Assembly (NCBI GenBank): GCA_021648265.1
Contig: JAKITD010000018.1
Location: 1-41,794 of the forward strand
Direction of reading: 5' to 3'
DNA length: 41,794 nt
Source: Flavobacteriaceae bacterium
Lineage (GTDB): Bacteria; Bacteroidota; Bacteroidia; Flavobacteriales; Flavobacteriaceae
In this document: positions 32,886-41,794 of the stretch, one piece after another
Layout of the letters: each line of letters begins with the position of its first letter
How positions within the stretch are numbered: position 1 is the first letter of the stretch
Notes under the pieces: generated by a model
Seen by the model: only the letters and a program-made list of their open reading frames with translations
The model's database searches: none
What the model was told of the DNA's origin: nothing
Position numbers and translations under genes: made by a program

Positions 32886-33950
32886 CTATATTTTTGCAAC
32901 TTTGTTAATCAAATAAAAATCTGCTAAAACCAAAGCTGCCATAGCTTCTACAATCGGAACTGCTCTTGGCACCACACAAGGATCGTGTCTTCCTTTACCT
33001 TGCATTTCTATAATATTTCCGTTAGGATCTATGGTTTGTTGTTTCTGCATTATTGTGGCAACTGGTTTGAAAGCTACTCTAAAATAGATATCCATTCCGT
33101 TGCTAATTCCTCCCTGGATCCCTCCAGAAAGATTGGTTTTTGTGCTTCCGTCTTCGTTGAATAAATCGTTGTGTTCGCTTCCTTTCATACTAGTAGAACA
33201 GAAACCAGCTCCATATTCAAATCCTTTTACAGCGTTGATGGATAACATTGCCTTGCCTAATTGAGCGTGCAGCTTGTCGAAAACAGGTTCTCCTAATCCA
33301 ATAGGAACATTTTGTAGTACACACATTACGGTACCGCCAATAGTATCCCCCTCTTTTTTTATTTCTTCAATTCGAGCAATCATTTTTTTTGCAGAAACTT
33401 CATCTGGACAACGAACCATATTTGACTCAATCTTACTGAAGTCTAAATCTTGATACGGTTTATCAATGTAAATATCTCCAACTGAAGACACAAAAGCATT
33501 TATTTTAATGCCTTTTAATAGCTGTTTAGCAATCGCTCCCGCAGCTACTCTACAAGCCGTTTCACGTGCTGAAGTTCTTCCGCCACCACGGTAATCACGA
33601 TTTCCATACTTTTTATCGTAGGTGAAATCTGCATGTGATGGTCTATAAACATCTTTTATATGAGAATAATCTTTCGACTTCTGATTGGTATTTTCAATGA
33701 TAAAACCGATAGGTGTTCCGGTGGTTTTTCCTTCAAATATTCCTGAAAGAAACCGAACCTCATCATCTTCTTTACGTTGGGTCGTAATTTTGGATTGCCC
33801 CGGTTTTCTTCGAGACATTTCTAAAGTAATTGCCTTAAAATCAATCGGTAAACCTGAAGGACAACCATCGATAATTCCACCAATCGCCTCTCCGTGGGAT
33901 TCGCCAAAAGTAGTGAGTTTAAAAAGAGTTCCGAAGGTATTTCCTGCCAT
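32886..33950 (-). CDS. aroC: Chorismate synthase
   Basis: A 354-residue enzyme that converts EPSP to chorismate with reduced FMN, the last step of the shikimate pathway. The N-terminal [20 protein letters not shown], then [16 protein letters not shown] and [12 protein letters not shown], are the three conserved signatures. I choose the start at 33950 because TACATTTG, a -7 box on the minus strand, stands at 33965-33972, inside the longer frame that begins at 34001; the extra 17 residues would also be unlike the family. Confidence 0.97.
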   Translation of the reverse strand: MAGNTFGTLFKLTTFGESHGEAIGGIIDGCPSGLPIDFKAITLEMSRRKPGQSKITTQRKEDDEVRFLSGIFEGKTTGTPIGFIIENTNQKSKDYSHIKDVYRPSHADFTYDKKYGNRDYRGGGRTSARETACRVAAGAIAKQLLKGIKINAFVSSVGDIYIDKPYQDLDFSKIESNMVRCPDEVSAKKMIARIEEIKKEGDTIGGTVMCVLQNVPIGLGEPVFDKLHAQLGKAMLSINAVKGFEYGAGFCSTSMKGSEHNDLFNEDGSTKTNLSGGIQGGISNGMDIYFRVAFKPVATIMQKQQTIDPNGNIIEMQGKGRHDPCVVPRAVPIVEAMAALVLADFYLINKVAKI

Positions 33951-33964
33951 GTATAGGTTTTCAA

Positions 33965-33972
33965 CAAATGTA
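33965..33972 (-). promoter_or_regulatory. -7 box of aroC
   Basis: Minus-strand TACATTTG, an exact TAnnTTTG match, 14 bases before the chosen aroC start. It decides the start codon. Confidence 0.55.
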
Positions 33973-34032
33973 TATTTTAAAATTGAATTTTCATTAATCA
34001 ATTAATAAGAATTTTTAAAATGTCATTTTATG

Positions 34033-34040
34033 TATATTCG
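34033..34040 (+). promoter_or_regulatory. -7-like box of the lipoprotein gene
   Basis: TATATTCG differs from TAnnTTTG by one base and lies 20 bases before the start codon. Confidence 0.4.
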
Positions 34041-34060
34041 CAAAAAAAAATATATAAGTT

Positions 34061-34852
34061 ATGAAAAAGATAACCTTCCTATTTATAGCAATACTTGCTT
34101 TCTCCTGCTCTTCAGACGATGACTCTACGGAGAATGATAGTGTTGATGCGGTTTTTAATTATTTTCCATTGACTCAAGGAACTTTTTGGATCTATAATAA
34201 TGATGCAGAACAAACTACCACTAGAGATTCACTTTATATTGCTGGTGTTGAAGAAACCAACGGAATAAATTACACCATTTTAGGAGCCGAACAACCTGCT
34301 ACTGCTTTTATGACGACCTTTTTATCTCAAAATAAGGTAAGACTAACCGATTCACAATTTTTATTAACTGGTGAAATTGGTGCTCCTGTTGATGGTTTCC
34401 CTGAAATCACTATTCCATTAGAAGATCTAATTTTGTTTGATAAAGATGCTGCTACAGACGAAGTGTTAAGTAATCTTGAAGGTGAAATTGAACAAGTAAT
34501 TAATGAAATTCCTGTTTTGATAAGCTATGAATTAAAAACTGTTGAAGGAGAAACTTTTACTAATTACCTTTCTTTTACCGATGTATTATCTTCAAAATTA
34601 ATTGTAAATATGGCTATCACTGCACAGTTTGAAGTGGCTCCGGGGATCGTTATTCCTATTAACATTTTAGCATCTCAAGACATACTTAAGGTAACAAACT
34701 ATTATGCTAACGAAATTGGTTTGATAGATTCTGAAACAATTATTGAATATCAATTACAAGATTTAAGTGATTTTGGAATTGAATTACCTTTTCCTTCTGA
34801 GGACTCCAGAACAGCTACACAAGTGATTGATACTTATAATATTGCTAACTAA
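34061..34852 (+). CDS. Lipoprotein of unknown function
   Basis: A 263-residue protein with a lipoprotein signal (L-A-F-S-C at residue 16) followed by an acidic Ser/Asp/Glu linker, the usual export signal for surface lipoproteins in Bacteroidota. The mature part is beta-rich, opening with Y-F-P-L-T-Q-G-T-F-W-I-Y-N-N, a motif seen in many Bacteroidota lipoproteins. I do not recognise a domain with a known role. It is monocistronic and diverges from aroC. A 10-bp stem at 34865-34902 follows the gene. Confidence 0.8.
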   Translation: MKKITFLFIAILAFSCSSDDDSTENDSVDAVFNYFPLTQGTFWIYNNDAEQTTTRDSLYIAGVEETNGINYTILGAEQPATAFMTTFLSQNKVRLTDSQFLLTGEIGAPVDGFPEITIPLEDLILFDKDAATDEVLSNLEGEIEQVINEIPVLISYELKTVEGETFTNYLSFTDVLSSKLIVNMAITAQFEVAPGIVIPINILASQDILKVTNYYANEIGLIDSETIIEYQLQDLSDFGIELPFPSEDSRTATQVIDTYNIAN

Positions 34853-34864
34853 CACAATTCAAAT

Positions 34865-34902
34865 TGAAAGTAAAATGACCAATATAAATAGCTTTACTTT
34901 CA
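34865..34902. terminator. Stem-loop between convergent genes
   Basis: TGAAAGTAAA (34865-34874) pairs with TTTACTTTCA (34893-34902) around an 18-nt loop, 12 bases after the lipoprotein gene. The T tract is weak. Confidence 0.4.
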
Positions 34903-34979
34903 CTTATTCAGCTTCAAAAAATAGAACCGTAACTACGGCTATGCTTATATTTTTATCATTGTCTAAGTAAAACTAAATT

Positions 34980-37931
34980 CTATTTATTTATCGGAAATTT
35001 TGCATCCAAATTGGTATAAATTAACGCTTGTTTTAAAATACTAATGGGATGTAATGCTTGGCGTTGCGTCCCATCTTTTATTTGATGACGACAACTGGTA
35101 CCGTTTGCTGAAATTATGGTTTCTTCGGAAGTGTTTCTAAGTGCAGGAAATAGTTTTAACTCCCCTATTTGCATTGATACTTCGTATTTATCTTTTTCAA
35201 AACCGAAGCTTCCTGCCATTCCGCAACAACCCGAAGGAATGATGGTTGGTTTGTAATTAACTGGAAGGTTTAGTATGTCGAAAGTAACTTTCTGGTTGCT
35301 CAATGCCTTTTGATGACAATGATTGTGAATCTTTACTGTTTTTTCTTCGGAAGTAAACTGAGACGATTTTATGTTACCGAGTTCTATTTCGGAAGCTAGG
35401 AATTCTTCTATTAAATAGGAATGTTTTGCTATTTCTTTAGCGGAAGCTTTATCGTCTGCAATTCTACTGTATTCGTCTCTAAAACCTAATATGGCGGAAG
35501 GCTCGATACCTAGTAATGGTTTGCTTTCTGAAACTTTATTTTTTAAATAGTTGATATTGAAGTTTACTTGCTCTTTTGCTTCTTCTAAAAATCCTTTTGA
35601 AAATAAAGCACGTGCGGAGTCTAAATGATCAATTAAGATCACTTTGTAATCTAGTTTAGTTAATAATTCAAATGCATCTTCAGCGATGTTTGCATCTAGA
35701 TAATTACTAAATTCATCTGCAAATAAATACACCTCTTTTAAAGTGTTATTATTCTGAAATACAGCACTATGTGATGCTTTATTAAAAGGTATGCTTGAAA
35801 ACAAAGGAAGGCTTCTTTCTTTTGCAATTCCGCTAACATTTTTTATTATTGGTGAAGTAAAATGATTGCTAAACAAAGCATTTGATAGCTTCGGAAAACG
35901 TGCAGCCATTTTATTGTATTTGCTGCTTTTTCCGAAGAGATGATCCGCAAAACTTCGCTTGTTTGTTTTGTAATATTGAAATAAAAACTCTGCTTTTGCA
36001 GTTGCGATATCTACGTTACTTGGGCATTCGGTTCCACAGGCTTTACAGCTTAAACACAGATCGAGTACTTCTTTTAACTCTTTTGAATCAAATTTGTTTA
36101 GTGATTCGTTATTGGTTAAAACTTCCCTTAATATGTTTGCTCTTCCGCGAGTGGTGTTTTTTTCATCTTTGGTAGCTTGATAACTCGGGCACATTGCTCC
36201 TGAAGCATTTTCAGTTTTACGACAGTCTCCACTCCCATTACATTTTTCAGCCAAACGAAGGATTCCTTGTGAGTCGTCAAAATTTAGAATCGTCTTTATT
36301 ACAGGAGTTTCTAAATTGGTTTGATAGCGTAAATCTTCGTCCATTTTATAAGCATCCACAATCTTTCTGGGATTAAAAATATTGTGCGGATCGAAGGCTC
36401 GTTTTATTTCCTTTAAAATATTATAATTCTGGTCTCCAATGAGCATTGGCAAAAATTCGCCTCGTACAATTCCGTCGCCATGTTCTCCAGAAAAGGAGCC
36501 ATTGTATTTCTTAACTAATTTAGCAATTTCGGTAGTAATTTTTCTAAAATACTCAACTCCTTCTGTTTCTTTTAAATTAAGAATAGGACGTAGATGCAAC
36601 TCCCCTGCCCCAGCGTGTGCGTAATAAACAGCTTCTTGATTAAATTGCTTCATTAAAGCAGTAAATTCAGCTATATAATTAGGAAGATCTTCAAGTGTAA
36701 CCGCAGTGTCTTCTATACAGGCAACAGCTTTTTTATCGCCTACCATATTGCCTAATAATCCGAGTCCTGCTTTGCGAAGTTCTAAGGCATTGTAAATATC
36801 GATTCCTTTTAATATTGGTGTAGCGTAGGAAAAACCTGATTGTTTTAGATCGTTTACTAAGGCTTCCGTTTGAAGTTTTAAATCTTCTTCTGTAGTTGCT
36901 TTAAATTCCAATAGCAATAATGCTTTCGGGTTTCCTTCTACAAATTGACGATAAGCATTATACGTTTTGTTGGTTTTGGTGCAATCTAGAATTACATCGT
37001 CCATCATTTCACAAGTATGTAAATTGTGCTGCATTGCTACGGAAACATCGTTAAGACAGTTTTCTAAATTTGCGTAATGGGTTACTACCATTGCCGTATG
37101 CTCGGGAGGTAAATCGTCTAACTGAAGTGTAATTTGAGTTGTAAAAGCAAGAGTTCCTTCACTTCCGCAGAGCAATTCTGCAAGGTTAATTTGTTTTTTT
37201 GAATTGGAGAATACTTCCGTTTTAATCAATTCGTCAATGGCATAACCTGTATTTCGTCTATGTATTTCGGGTTTTGGAAACTGTTGGTGGATTTCTTGCT
37301 GTACTTCTTCCGAAGCCAATTCAGAATAAATGGTTTTGTAAATGTTGCCTTCTAAGGTGTTTAGTTTTGTTTTTTGATGGAACTCTTCCGAGGTAATTCC
37401 TTTAAAAACAACTTCTTCTCCGTTGGACAAAAACGTTGTTAAACTTTTAATTTTGTCACGAGTAACTCCATATTGTATGGAAGTGGTTCCGCTGGAATTA
37501 TTGCCTACCATACCGCCAATCATACATCGGCTGGAAGTAGATGTGTTGGGACCAAAGAATAATCCGAAGGGTTTTAAATAATTGTTTAGCTCATCCCTAA
37601 TAACACCAGGTTCAACAATAACCGTTTTATTTTGTTGATTTACTGAAATGATTTTAGTAAAATATTTGGAAACATCAACTACAATCCCGTTTCCTACACA
37701 TTGCCCAGCCAATGAAGTTCCAGCTGTTCTTGGAACTAATGAAGTCTGGTAATTATCTGCAAATTTAATGAGCATCTGCAAATCCTTTTTATCTTTAGGA
37801 AAGGCTACTGCTAAAGGCATTTTACGATAAACCGAAGCGTCTGTTGCGTATAATGTTTTGTACAAGTTATCGTAAAATAACTCGCCATTTAACTGTTCCG
37901 AAAGTTGTATTAGCTCTTGTTTCATTAACAA
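34980..37931 (-). CDS. FAD-linked oxidase with 4Fe-4S and CCG domains (D-lactate/glycolate dehydrogenase-like)
   Basis: A 983-residue fusion. An FAD-binding (PCMH-type) domain is in about residues 35-170 with P-R-T-A-G-T-S-L-A-G-Q. An FAD-oxidase C-terminal domain runs to about 515 with G-E-H-G-D-G-I-V-R-G. An iron-sulfur part follows with C-L-S-C-K-A-C-G-T-E-C-P. A C-terminal cysteine-rich region contains H-N-H-C-H-Q-K-A and S-G-C-C-G-M-A-G-S-F-G. It combines what GlcD and GlcF/LldE-type subunits do separately and probably oxidises a 2-hydroxy acid, passing electrons to the quinone pool. The start could be the third residue (Met) at 37925. It diverges from the esterase-like gene. Confidence 0.9.
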   Translation of the reverse strand: MLMKQELIQLSEQLNGELFYDNLYKTLYATDASVYRKMPLAVAFPKDKKDLQMLIKFADNYQTSLVPRTAGTSLAGQCVGNGIVVDVSKYFTKIISVNQQNKTVIVEPGVIRDELNNYLKPFGLFFGPNTSTSSRCMIGGMVGNNSSGTTSIQYGVTRDKIKSLTTFLSNGEEVVFKGITSEEFHQKTKLNTLEGNIYKTIYSELASEEVQQEIHQQFPKPEIHRRNTGYAIDELIKTEVFSNSKKQINLAELLCGSEGTLAFTTQITLQLDDLPPEHTAMVVTHYANLENCLNDVSVAMQHNLHTCEMMDDVILDCTKTNKTYNAYRQFVEGNPKALLLLEFKATTEEDLKLQTEALVNDLKQSGFSYATPILKGIDIYNALELRKAGLGLLGNMVGDKKAVACIEDTAVTLEDLPNYIAEFTALMKQFNQEAVYYAHAGAGELHLRPILNLKETEGVEYFRKITTEIAKLVKKYNGSFSGEHGDGIVRGEFLPMLIGDQNYNILKEIKRAFDPHNIFNPRKIVDAYKMDEDLRYQTNLETPVIKTILNFDDSQGILRLAEKCNGSGDCRKTENASGAMCPSYQATKDEKNTTRGRANILREVLTNNESLNKFDSKELKEVLDLCLSCKACGTECPSNVDIATAKAEFLFQYYKTNKRSFADHLFGKSSKYNKMAARFPKLSNALFSNHFTSPIIKNVSGIAKERSLPLFSSIPFNKASHSAVFQNNNTLKEVYLFADEFSNYLDANIAEDAFELLTKLDYKVILIDHLDSARALFSKGFLEEAKEQVNFNINYLKNKVSESKPLLGIEPSAILGFRDEYSRIADDKASAKEIAKHSYLIEEFLASEIELGNIKSSQFTSEEKTVKIHNHCHQKALSNQKVTFDILNLPVNYKPTIIPSGCCGMAGSFGFEKDKYEVSMQIGELKLFPALRNTSEETIISANGTSCRHQIKDGTQRQALHPISILKQALIYTNLDAKFPINK

Positions 37932-38021
37932 TTGTAAAGGTAAATAAAAAAAAGTTTATCATAATATTAACTTCCTGTAAAATATTTTATGAAGTTGTTA
38001 TAATAATTGTTTAGAAATTTG

Positions 38022-38045
38022 GTTTAGGTTTAACAAAACCTAAAC
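38022..38045 (+). promoter_or_regulatory. Perfect hairpin directly before the esterase-like gene
   Basis: GTTTAGGTTT (38022-38031) pairs with AAACCTAAAC (38036-38045) around AACA. The stem ends seven bases before the ATG at 38053, so it could hide the ribosome-binding region in RNA or serve as an operator in DNA. Confidence 0.5.
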
Positions 38046-38052
38046 TAACCCT

Positions 38053-39879
38053 ATGAAACACACACTATTTCTTTCCATTTTATTAGCTACAACTATTTTA
38101 AATGCACAAGTTGTAAAACAAATTAATAAAGATAAAACAGATCTTGATTTTACGAATGAAATCACATTATCAAATTCTTTAAACCATCTGATAAAGAAAG
38201 TAAAAAGCAAAAAAATTGTCGCTATTGGTGAAGACACTCACGGTACTTCCGAATATTATAAACTTCGATTTGAAATCACGAAAAAACTCATTACTGAAAA
38301 AGGTTTTAATACCATCATTTTAGAAAACCCTTATGGAGATATCGAGGTGCTTGTTACTAATATTCAAAAGGAAAACCTTGATAGTTTAATGACAAAGCAT
38401 CTTCTATCCATCTACCAAACCAAAGAAATGAAAGCGTTTCTGCTATGGTTTAAAGAATATTCCGCTACGCATAAAGACATTCGTTTTAAAGGTTGTGACG
38501 ATTCGTATGGTCAAATGTCACAGTTACTTATAAATGAATTACCTGATAAAACCAGTAAAGATTTAACAGATTTACTAATCGATTTTAATAACATATATAC
38601 GCTTTCAAAAGAATTATACTTTATAAACAAAAATCAAAAAATGCCAGAAGGGTTTTCAGATACTGACTACGGAATTAAAGCTTACAGCACCATTCTAGGA
38701 ATTGAAAAACAAATAGAAACAGAAAACTTACAAACCCCTAAAATTGAAGAATACCTATTCAATTTAAAAAATACGTTTGTTAATTATAAAAATCTTACTG
38801 AAGGAGGTATCCAGTCAAGAGATGAAATTATGGCAGACAGAATTACCTACATTGCAAATAAACCTAAAGCAAAAGTAATTGTTTGGGCACATAATGCACA
38901 TATTTCAAAAACGATTATTATAGACAATGAAATTGGAATGATGGGTGAAATTTTAAAAAATGAATATGAAGATAATTATTACGCAATAGGCCTTTCAACA
39001 AACGAAGGAACCTATAGTTTTATAGAAAATAAATTTATTAATGATAACCGAATTTACAATGATGAGCTACTGCAAGACGCTTTTGTTTTTACTAAAACCA
39101 ATTCTTGGGAACAACTATTTTCTGAAGTAGAATCCGATGCTTATTATTTTGAATTTAATAAATATTCAAGAATAAGATTTAAGAATTCTATGGCAAAATA
39201 TTTAAAATTAGTGGGATATAATATAGAATCTGATAAAGATTATTACTTGCTTTCTCCTCAAGAAATGTTTGATGCTATAATTTTTATAAAAGAAACTACG
39301 GCTACCATACCATTATTTGGTGAAGCTAAGCCTAAAAGAGAACGGCTAGATTTAGTAGATTTAAGGAAAAGCCCCATCATTCCCGAAAAATGGACTTGTG
39401 GAGGTGTTTCTGAAGCTTTTATCATGCGTGTTGATTCTACTCAAGCTTATTCTGGGAATAAATCAATTTACATAGAATCCTATGACAATTCGCTAATAAA
39501 AAGAGTTGGAACCTGTAGAAAAGGTATTTCTGTCGATAATTATTTAGGAAAGCAAATAAAACTATCTGGTTATATTAAAAGTGAAAACATTACTGGTTGG
39601 GCTGGATTTTGGATGCGTGTTGACGGTAAAAATAACAAAGTACTTAGTTTTGATAATATGAACGACGGTTTGTTTGATCGTTCAATTAAAGGTACAACAG
39701 ACTGGACTAAATATGAAATTATATTAAAAGTCCCTAAAAAAGCTACTCATATTACTTTTGGTGTTTTACTAGCCGACGGATCTGGAAAACTTTGGTTTGA
39801 TGATGTTACAATAGAAGCTGTTTCAAAAGACTCAAACGAACAAGACCTTAAAACTGTCTTTTACGATTTTGAAAACTAA
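38053..39879 (+). CDS. Erythromycin esterase-like protein with C-terminal beta-sandwich
   Basis: A 608-residue secreted protein. A signal peptide ends near residue 18 (I-L-N-A-Q). The erythromycin-esterase-like domain (about 40-410) carries I-G-E-D-T-H-G-T-S-E (58-67, His63), L-E-N-P-Y-G (90-95, Glu91) and V-W-A-H-N-A-H-I-S-K near residue 277. These match the catalytic His and Glu of EreA/EreB-type enzymes. The last 190 residues resemble a carbohydrate-binding jelly roll, with W-F-D-D-V near the end. True macrolide resistance enzymes lack this extra domain, so a different ester or lactone substrate is likely. Confidence 0.85.
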   Translation: MKHTLFLSILLATTILNAQVVKQINKDKTDLDFTNEITLSNSLNHLIKKVKSKKIVAIGEDTHGTSEYYKLRFEITKKLITEKGFNTIILENPYGDIEVLVTNIQKENLDSLMTKHLLSIYQTKEMKAFLLWFKEYSATHKDIRFKGCDDSYGQMSQLLINELPDKTSKDLTDLLIDFNNIYTLSKELYFINKNQKMPEGFSDTDYGIKAYSTILGIEKQIETENLQTPKIEEYLFNLKNTFVNYKNLTEGGIQSRDEIMADRITYIANKPKAKVIVWAHNAHISKTIIIDNEIGMMGEILKNEYEDNYYAIGLSTNEGTYSFIENKFINDNRIYNDELLQDAFVFTKTNSWEQLFSEVESDAYYFEFNKYSRIRFKNSMAKYLKLVGYNIESDKDYYLLSPQEMFDAIIFIKETTATIPLFGEAKPKRERLDLVDLRKSPIIPEKWTCGGVSEAFIMRVDSTQAYSGNKSIYIESYDNSLIKRVGTCRKGISVDNYLGKQIKLSGYIKSENITGWAGFWMRVDGKNNKVLSFDNMNDGLFDRSIKGTTDWTKYEIILKVPKKATHITFGVLLADGSGKLWFDDVTIEAVSKDSNEQDLKTVFYDFEN

Positions 39880-39922
39880 CCAAGCCTTAAATCATTGAGT
39901 CATATATCGTAAATCCAATTTG

Positions 39923-41482
39923 TTACTCCTCTTCCTTAGGAGGAAAACCATTAATTCCTTCATAAACAAGATCAAAATTCTCACGTAAATGATTCCGAAG
40001 TTTTAAACGATAATCATCCTTTAACCAAGAAATAAAATTATGGGTACTTCGGCTAATACATTTTGCGTAACGTTCAATACGGTTGTCAATATCATCTCCT
40101 AGTTTTTTTGCTAAACTCAAGGCATCATATACATCTCCACTGTTTTCAATACAAATATAAGCGTGCTGTGCAATGGAGCGTTCCAAAACCACTTTTGAAG
40201 ATTCTCCTTTTGCTGTTGCAACAGAATAAGTTTCTTTTACATTAAAGGAAACATCTTTTGAATTTGCGAAAAGTTCTCTTACTTCTGGTTCTAATTCAAA
40301 TTGAAAATTACTTTCAATATCCTCATCATCCAAGATACGATCTACAAAATAATCAGGTGATTTGAAAATAGTTTGCCAATCTAAATCGGCTCCCCATGAA
40401 CCAAAACGAAAAGTGTTATTTCCTAAATCAATGACTTGAAAAGTAGATTTATTATTTAAGATTCGCGAACCACGACCAATCATTTGATAATATAAAGTCA
40501 ATGATTTTGTAGCTCTATTTAAAATAATAGTATCTATGGTTGGCTCATCAAACCCTGTGGTTAATATACTTACCGAAGTTAAAATAGCATCGGGTGTTTC
40601 TTTAAACCATTGAATAATTTCGGCACGTTGCTTTTTTGTAGCCGTATTGTCTAAATGTTTAATAGGAAGACCTGCCTGACGAAATGTATAATACACCTGT
40701 ATGGAAGTATTAATCCCATTGTTAAATATCAAGGTTTTCTTTCCTTTTGAATGATTTAAATAAGCCTGTAATAGGTTATCCATCATTGCATTACTTGTAT
40801 ATAAATCTTCGGAAGACTTTACCGTATAATCACCGTTAGACCCAACTTCCAACGAAGTCAGTCCCATATTGTATTGAAATATTTCTGCTTTAGCCAAAAA
40901 CTCATTTTCGATTAATGCTTCAATAGTTTCCCCAGAAATTAACTCATCGTAACTATCCTTCATCGGTAAGTTCTTGTTGGAACTCAACGGAGTTGCAGTA
41001 ACCCCAAGGATAAACGATTTATCAAAGAATTTAAAAAGTTTTAGAAATGAATTGTAATGTGCCTCATCAATAATTACCAATCCGATATCCGAAATATCTA
41101 ATTTATTTTCCGTCAAACGATTGTTTAAGGTTTCTACCATCGCTACAAAACAACTGTAATCTGACTGGTCGTCAAGGTTTGCTGTACTGTTCACCACTTT
41201 ATTAGTAACACCAAAACTAGTTAGCATTTCAGAAGTTTGGCGACAAAGCTCTAAACGATGCGTCATTACCAACACTTTTTTATTATGATGTTTTAAATAT
41301 TGACGTACCATTTCAGAAAAAATCACAGTCTTTCCTCCTCCTGTAGGAAGCTGATAAAGCAAATGATAATCACTAGGTGCAGTTTCAAATTTTTCAAAAA
41401 TCTTACTGATAGCTCCCTTTTGATAATCGTATAATTCTTTATCCGTTTTCTTTTCCTGTACTGCGTTTTGTGGTGTTCCCAA
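39923..41482 (-). CDS. DEAD/DEAH-box superfamily 2 helicase
   Basis: A 519-residue SF2 helicase. Motif Q-like Y-D-Y-Q-K-G-A-I lies at 18-25, Walker A P-T-G-G-G-K-T (46-52), D-E-A-H (139-142), and V-T-A-T-P (161-165). The second RecA domain carries S-V-S-I-L-T-T-G-F-D-E-P and Q-M-I-G-R-G-S-R. About 150 C-terminal residues form an added helical region. The type resembles the ResIII/SSL2 helicases found in many genomes outside restriction systems; no nuclease or methylase gene is adjacent here. It may remodel DNA or RNA. A palindrome overlaps its promoter (41517-41540). Confidence 0.9.
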   Translation of the reverse strand: MGTPQNAVQEKKTDKELYDYQKGAISKIFEKFETAPSDYHLLYQLPTGGGKTVIFSEMVRQYLKHHNKKVLVMTHRLELCRQTSEMLTSFGVTNKVVNSTANLDDQSDYSCFVAMVETLNNRLTENKLDISDIGLVIIDEAHYNSFLKLFKFFDKSFILGVTATPLSSNKNLPMKDSYDELISGETIEALIENEFLAKAEIFQYNMGLTSLEVGSNGDYTVKSSEDLYTSNAMMDNLLQAYLNHSKGKKTLIFNNGINTSIQVYYTFRQAGLPIKHLDNTATKKQRAEIIQWFKETPDAILTSVSILTTGFDEPTIDTIILNRATKSLTLYYQMIGRGSRILNNKSTFQVIDLGNNTFRFGSWGADLDWQTIFKSPDYFVDRILDDEDIESNFQFELEPEVRELFANSKDVSFNVKETYSVATAKGESSKVVLERSIAQHAYICIENSGDVYDALSLAKKLGDDIDNRIERYAKCISRSTHNFISWLKDDYRLKLRNHLRENFDLVYEGINGFPPKEEE

Positions 41483-41512
41483 TGGTATTATTTTTTATTT
41501 AAAAAAGTGCTG

Positions 41513-41540
41513 CAAAAGTACTCAATTATTATTGAGTACT
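41513..41540 (-). promoter_or_regulatory. -7 box and overlapping palindrome before the helicase gene
   Basis: Minus-strand TACTTTTG (41513-41520) matches TAnnTTTG. AGTACTCAAT (41517-41526) and ATTGAGTACT (41531-41540) are perfect 10-bp inverted arms around TATT and share four bases with the -7 box. This is the position of a repressor site. Confidence 0.5.
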
Positions 41541-41675
41541 AATAAATGTAACTGATATTTAACAAGGAAGATTTAAAGCTGATTATTTATAAAAAAATCT
41601 TCATATCTAGGTATAATTATTTTGCTCGATTAGATTTGTAAAAAAATAATTTATAGAAGGATTTTTCGTAACTAA

Positions 41676-41794
41676 TCAGTCTGTAAATTGAAACTCAAAT
41701 TTAGCAATAAGAGATAAGGATTCCAAGACATTCATTCCGTTTTTAATAGTTGTGTCTATTACAGAACGTATTTTGGCGAAGTTTTGTGCAGATT
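41676..41794 (-). CDS. C-terminal fragment, probably of a transposase
   Basis: An open frame enters from the right edge and stops at 41676-41678, giving 38 residues: N-F-A-K-I-R-S-V-I-D-T-T-I-K-N-G-M-N-V-L-E and a short tail. The N-(F/Y)-A-K-I-R-S-x-I-x-T-x-x-K-x-G pattern is what I associate with the end of IS66-type transposases. With so little sequence, the identity is tentative and it may be a remnant. The 193 bases between it and the helicase hold the helicase promoter and nothing else I can name. Confidence 0.4.
   Translation of the reverse strand, partial: SAQNFAKIRSVIDTTIKNGMNVLESLSLIAKFEFQFTD

Noticed and set aside
38053-39879. Macrolide resistance gene
   Set aside because: It has the Ere catalytic motifs but also a secretion signal and an extra beta-sandwich domain not found in known resistance esterases.
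39923-41482. The SF2 helicase as part of a restriction or defence island
   Set aside because: No nuclease, methylase or other defence gene is adjacent; the neighbours are an esterase-like gene and a probable transposase fragment.
1-41794. CRISPR arrays, tRNA and rRNA genes
   Set aside because: No regularly spaced repeats and no tRNA- or rRNA-like sequence were seen on either strand.

Overview
The window comes from a member of the Bacteroidota, most likely the family Flavobacteriaceae. The DNA is AT-rich. Many genes are preceded by the Bacteroidota -7 promoter box TAnnTTTG (clear copies lie before fhs, sucC, glyA, the cold-shock gene, aroC and the SpoIIM gene) and not by strong Shine-Dalgarno sites. 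There is a TonB-dependent receptor with a carboxypeptidase-like N-terminal domain, several short-signal lipoproteins, and a complete MoxR/DUF58/DUF4129/DUF4350/SpoIIM/RDD cluster. The species cannot be named from the sequence alone.

Layout. 1-167 holds the 3' end of a probable DNA-3-methyladenine glycosylase gene. 356-6617 (minus) is a six-gene envelope/MoxR operon, with RDD and TRIC-type membrane protein genes diverging from it (6819-8161). 8191-14670 carries a cyclophilin lipoprotein, a CoA-type Nudix hydrolase, an acyltransferase, an ECF sigma factor with a membrane partner, a TonB-dependent receptor and a guanine-type deaminase. 14831-25644 is core metabolism: fhs, sucC, fumarylacetoacetase, glyA, rluF, a GH114-like lipoprotein and a cold-shock protein. 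A candidate small RNA lies between sucC and rluF.

25700-31350 is the accessory part. It contains an IS5-type insertion sequence, a mobile mystery protein A/B pair (HTH regulator plus Fic protein), an ORF-less group II intron, and a nucleotidyltransferase / CDP-alcohol phosphotransferase pair whose second gene is frameshifted. The mobile mystery pair is bracketed by two large imperfect palindromes (about 125 nt each, sites A and B) that share one architecture: CAAC, a 5-nt unpaired stretch, a long stem, and a closing GTTG. The IS sits inside site A; removing it with one copy of its flanking CTATAG restores a 16-bp stem. The intron sits at the terminal GTTGT of site B. This looks like a gene-cassette arrangement with folded, attC-like ends that attract mobile elements. 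No integrase gene is present here, so the cassette reading is an inference.

31395-41482 returns to ordinary chromosome: a dicarboxylate/amino acid symporter, aroC, a lipoprotein, a large FAD/FeS oxidoreductase, an erythromycin-esterase-like protein and a DEAD/DEAH helicase. The window ends in the C-terminus of a probable transposase. fhs and glyA both serve one-carbon folate metabolism, and fahA ends aromatic amino acid breakdown. The MoxR operon is a conserved set whose role is still unclear.
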